Assembly (NCBI GenBank): GCA_963725415.1
Contig: CAVRZY010000003.1
Coordinates: 1-7,690 of the forward strand
Direction of reading: 5' to 3'
Origin: CAVRZY01 sp963725415
Lineage (GTDB): Bacteria > Acidobacteriota > Terriglobia > Bryobacterales > Bryobacteraceae
DNA length: 7,690 nucleotides
Part shown: one piece after another, positions 5,885 through 7,690 of the stretch
How positions within the stretch are numbered: the first letter of the stretch is position 1
Layout of the letters: every line of letters starts with the position of its first letter
Program-made: the position numbers and the translations under genes
The notes under the pieces: model-generated
Databases searched by the model: none
The model's input: only the letters and a program-made list of their open reading frames with translations
What the model was told of the DNA's origin: nothing

Positions 5885-6480
5885 GGTTCCAAGAGGTTCA
5901 CGGAACAGCGAGCCACGAGGAACGCAGCGAGCCCGGAACGGTGATCCGCAGGCGGTTGTATTAAAACTTCCGCTCGCGGGGAGCGAAGGGAGATCGGGCG
6001 TTGCTCGGAGGTAGGCTTCTCACCAGTGAATTGAGCCGAGCGTTGAGCCGGAGGGATTTAACGGTCCCGAAGGGGAGCAGAGGCCAGAAGAACTAGTGAG
6101 ATTGCCGGATAGAGGTGCCGGAAACGGGTCGCGGCCAGTGAGCTTCCCCAGTTCGGGTGACCGAATTGAGGAAGGGAGGCTGTGATCGAACGAACCGGAA
6201 ACCGATTCGGCAAGGCGTCAAAGAAGCAGGCCGGAAACGATGATCCCGAAGAGGGGGTCCGGAGACGGACATCCGCTGCGGGGGAGCGAAAGGCCGTTTC
6301 GAGTTGCCGGCCTCATCGGGAACAGGTGACTGACGTCTTCCGGAGCGTTGAGTCGCCGTGGCCGAAAGGCCGCGGCGGGGAGCGAAGGAAAAAACGTTGG
6401 TGGTTCCCGGTGCCACGCTCAGGCCGAGCATGCCGGCTGGTGGGCAAGCTGAACCGGGGGTCACTTGGAACCATTTTTTT
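5885..6480 (+). ncRNA. Large ornate structured RNA, about 596 nt, class unassigned
   Basis: The stretch between promoter and T7 tract shows many nested complementary pairs. The closing helix is GGTTCCAAG (5885-5893) with CTTGGAACC (6464-6472), 9 of 9. A 5' domain includes CGCTC/GAGCG (5971-5975/5981-5985) extended by CTT/AAG. The hairpin 6143-6174 has 13 pairs with one C-A mismatch and a GTGA loop. The long-range helix 6206-6220/6331-6344 has 14 pairs and one bulge. It encloses CGATGA/TCATCG (6238-6243/6313-6318), which closes a multiloop of four hairpins; one of them is GTCCG-GAGA-CGGAC (6257-6270). A 10-bp hairpin with a GAAA loop lies at 6354-6377. A branched 3' domain occupies 6401-6473. 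No ORF here has protein-like composition. The function is unknown. A HEARO/omega-RNA relative is possible (phrases such as GAGCCGAGCGTTGAGCCG), but no nuclease gene is nearby. It does not resemble RNase P RNA, tmRNA or a group II intron. Confidence 0.75.
6401..6480 (+). terminator. 3' branched domain and intrinsic terminator of the RNA
   Basis: TGGTTCC (6401-6407) pairs with GGAACCA (6467-6473), followed at once by seven T (6474-6480). Inside, CGGT (6408-6411) pairs with ACCG (6453-6456), GCCAC (6412-6416) with GTGG-C (6440-6445, one bulge), and GCTC (6417-6420) with GAGC (6426-6429). The stem base GGAACC is shared with the 5'-3' closing helix, so the two pairings exclude one another. Confidence 0.65.
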
Positions 6481-6483
6481 GTG

Positions 6484-6520
6484 CCCACATTACCCAAGTG
6501 GGGACAGCGCAAGCTTGCGC
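6484..6520. repeat. Hairpin plus 14-bp palindrome in the convergent gap
   Basis: CCCAC (6484-6488) and GTGGG (6498-6502) can form a stem with a nine-base loop. GCGCAAGCTTGCGC (6507-6520) is a perfect 14-bp palindrome. Both lie between the RNA's T-tract and the stop of the minus-strand zinc-ribbon gene. They may end transcription of that gene, bind a dimeric protein, or be the edge of a repeat. No T-run follows on the minus strand. Confidence 0.4.
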
Positions 6521-6545
6521 GCATCGACCGGCTTTTCCCTCATGG

Positions 6546-6986
6546 CTAATCGGGTGGCGGGGTGACAGCCCGCTCCGCTGACCCGCTCACCGCCGCAGTG
6601 CTGTCGTCTCCCTCCTCCGGAGGCCGCGATTCCCCTGTGCGCTTGCGCCGGTAACTGAATTTCTCCTTCCGCCACCGAAAGCTGGCGAAGTTCACGCGGC
6701 AGTATTCGCACCGGTACGGCTTCGCCCCCATGCGCAGGAGAAGCAGCGTGCCGAGGGACTGATGAAAGTCCTTCTCAGACCACGAGCTTAAGTCCATCCG
6801 CCAGCACTTGGGGCATCGAGCATACCTCAAGCTGGAAAGCCGCCAAGTGCGCTCCACAAACCTGGAGCGGCAGTCGCGGCAGCGGAGGGGGCGGATTCCA
6901 GCCCAACTCCAAAGGCGTTCGGGAAAGCTGCGAATTCGTGAGTACCGGAGTCTTCTGCTTCCGCAGTGAGGGCAAGCGACAGGCAT
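6546..6986 (-). CDS. Small protein with two tandem zinc ribbons
   Basis: A 146-residue protein with four CxxC knuckles: CPHC (residues 5-8), CRDC (36-39), CPKC (58-61) and CEYC (93-96). They pair into two zinc ribbons with the same plan: CxxC, a basic/hydrophobic stretch of 27-31 residues, then GxxPxRCxxC (GIRPLRCRDC and GAKPYRCEYC) and an aromatic-basic strand. The halves therefore look like an internal duplication. The last 40 residues are charged and low in complexity (KRKRTGESRPPEEGDD). No membrane segment or catalytic motif is seen; a nucleic-acid or protein-binding role is inference. The start is ATG 6986 with AGGA at 6994-6991 (four-base spacing, rather short). It converges on the structured RNA, and its stop is 66 bases from the RNA's T-tract. 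I do not recognise a named family. Confidence 0.75.
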   Translation of the reverse strand: MPVACPHCGSRRLRYSRIRSFPERLWSWAGIRPLRCRDCRSRFVERTWRLSSLRYARCPKCWRMDLSSWSEKDFHQSLGTLLLLRMGAKPYRCEYCRVNFASFRWRKEKFSYRRKRTGESRPPEEGDDSTAAVSGSAERAVTPPPD

Positions 6987-7130
6987 GATTTCCTATAGAC
7001 CTTGGCTCTGGATTCAATGACTTGGGCGAACGTGGCTGCTCGCTCCATCCCGCCCCAGTCTGCCAACAGACCGGATTGTCCCGCGGCCAGCCGCTCATCG
7101 GGGCACTCCCGGATTGGGCGGTTGCCAGCG
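6987..7130. other. Non-coding stretch upstream of the zinc-ribbon gene
   Basis: This holds the 5' leader of the minus-strand zinc-ribbon gene and then GC-rich sequence. A minus-strand TATAGG lies at 6997-6992, too close to the ATG to be a normal -10. I see no gene, RNA or clear promoter. Confidence 0.4.
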
Positions 7131-7257
7131 ATGCCTCAGTCTCGGGGGCAATGGCCTGTGCAGCCAGGTGGGATAGGCTTTCAGCCTGTCCGGACCCCTT
7201 ACGAATACCGCCCGAGACAAGCTGAAGCTTGTCCCACGGCCCCCGAGACTGAGGCAT
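7131..7257. repeat. 127-bp BIME/MITE-like element: 19-bp inverted ends around two opposed REP hairpins
   Basis: The ends ATGCCTCAGTCTCGGGGGC (7131-7149) and its exact complement (7239-7257) are a perfect 19-bp inverted repeat. Inside are two hairpins in opposite orientation. The first, 7171-7191, pairs GGATAGGCT with AGCCTGTCC (one G-T) around a TTC loop. The second, 7216-7233, pairs GACAAGC with GCTTGTC around TGAA. Read in the same direction they share GTGGGAYARGCTT and CAGCYTGTC. The hexamer GTTGCC flanks the element on both sides (7121-7126, 7261-7266). No ORF is present. Confidence 0.8.
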
Positions 7258-7632
7258 TACGTTGCCGAGGACGAGGCGGCACATAAGAGACTTATTTTAC
7301 CGAAATTCGGCGCCCATCTTTGCTGGAAATTTCGAGGACTGGCAGCGCAAGCGGTAACGGTACAGTTGGGCCATGGGCCCTGGCCAGCCGGGTTCGGAGG
7401 ACCGCAGACCGCGCGTGGCAGCCCCACAGAGCGGAAAAGCCCTCCCTCGCCAACTACCGGTCACGCTGCTTTCGTGATTATTTCCCTATCGTTTTCAAAT
7501 AGATCTGCAAAAAAACAGGGCCGTCAAGCAGGATGTATCCGCGACACTGGGCCTGAAAGGAGCTGGTGGCTCTGGCTGGGAGTTCGCGGGCTACCAGCCA
7601 CCAGCCTGTTGGCAGTTGGAAGGCCCCGACCC
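7258..7632. other. Gene-free stretch before the terminal gene
   Basis: No protein-like reading frame or RNA gene is seen. It contains a short palindrome CCGAAATTCGG (7300-7310) and an AT-rich patch at about 7470-7520 that could hold the promoter of the gene at 7633, though no clear -35/-10 pair stands out. The hairpin at 7562-7605 and the GGAAGG at 7618-7623 belong to that gene's leader. Confidence 0.4.
7562..7605 (+). repeat. 10-bp inverted repeat in the leader of the terminal gene
   Basis: GCTGGTGGCT (7562-7571) and AGCCACCAGC (7596-7605) are perfectly complementary with a 24-base loop, ending 12 bases before the GGAAGG of the next gene. The CTGG/CCAG-rich sequence recalls the low-complexity repeat at 642-684. 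It could be a leader structure or a dispersed repeat. Confidence 0.45.
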
Positions 7633-7690
7633 ATGAAACACCATACACCCTTGGCAGCCTGTTTGCTTCTAGCGGCCCTGACAAGCCGCA
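7633..7690 (+). CDS. Start of an exported protein (first 19 codons, runs off the window)
   Basis: ATG 7633 follows GGAAGG (7618-7623) with a nine-base gap, a good ribosome binding site. The 19 visible codons encode a basic N-terminus (MKHH) and a hydrophobic core (PLAACLLLAALTSR), which is the pattern of a Sec signal peptide. A Cys lies inside the core, but no complete lipobox can be confirmed before the window ends. The mature protein and its function are outside the window. Confidence 0.6.
   Translation, partial: MKHHTPLAACLLLAALTSR

Noticed and set aside
5902..5940. CRISPR array
   Set aside because: Units of about 17 bp without unique spacers; only two to three copies.
5885..6480. Group II intron, RNase P RNA or tmRNA
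   Set aside because: No domain V with its AGC triad, no GTGCG start, no reverse transcriptase, and none of the conserved RNase P or tmRNA blocks that I know. It also has its own promoter and terminator.
6093..6565. Open frames on both strands across the structured RNA (6182-6565 plus, 6093-6524 minus)
   Set aside because: Their residues are rich in Arg, Gly, Pro and Ser with no domain pattern, and they overlay strong RNA helices.
7380..7450. tRNA-like GGTTCG segment
   Set aside because: No acceptor stem or anticodon arm can be built around it.

Overview
The window is a GC-rich chromosomal segment. The gene types (bactofilin next to a class I methyltransferase, YCF48/Asp-box propellers), the TTG/GTG starts and the dispersed hairpin repeats suggest Acidobacteriota, perhaps a Solibacter/Bryobacterales-like lineage. 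That placement is inference from style and gene content, not from a marker phylogeny.

Layout: (1) 1-628, minus strand: the first 209 codons of lysyl-tRNA synthetase. (2) 707-1436, plus: a family 2 glycosyltransferase of the ALG5/DPM1 type, divergent from lysS, with one apparent +1 frameshift near its N-terminus. (3) 1447-2752, minus: a two-gene unit, bactofilin then a class I SAM-dependent methyltransferase. (4) 2786-2952: a nested foldback element between the divergent bactofilin and lyase genes. (5) 3070-4449, plus: a PLP-dependent beta-eliminating lyase with the residues of a tyrosine phenol-lyase. (6) 4480-5721, plus: a 39-residue ORF, then a secreted YCF48-like propeller gene broken by two +1 shifts. 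(7) 5722-6545: no protein gene. It holds two terminator-like hairpins, a TTGACA-17-CATTAT promoter and a structured RNA of about 596 nt ending in a U-tract. (8) 6546-6986, minus: a small protein with two zinc ribbons. (9) 6987-7632: no recognised gene, but a 127-bp repeat element with 19-bp inverted ends around two opposed REP-like hairpins. (10) 7633-7690, plus: the start of an exported protein.

The most interesting item is the RNA at about 5885-6480. The promoter-predicted first nine bases (GGTTCCAAG) are perfectly complementary to CTTGGAACC, which lies one base before the T7 tract. This gives a closing 5'-3' helix. Inside are a 14-bp long-range helix around a four-hairpin multiloop and three strong hairpins capped by GNRA loops (GTGA, GAGA, GAAA). 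It looks like a complete, free-standing large ornate bacterial RNA. I cannot assign a class with confidence. A HEARO/omega-RNA relationship is possible, but no IscB/IsrB nuclease is present in the window.

Apart from bactofilin-methyltransferase, the genes do not form an evident pathway. Three apparent +1 frameshifts in two genes all fall at a CTCGAG/TTCGAG hexamer, which points to sequence error, decay or, less likely, recoding.
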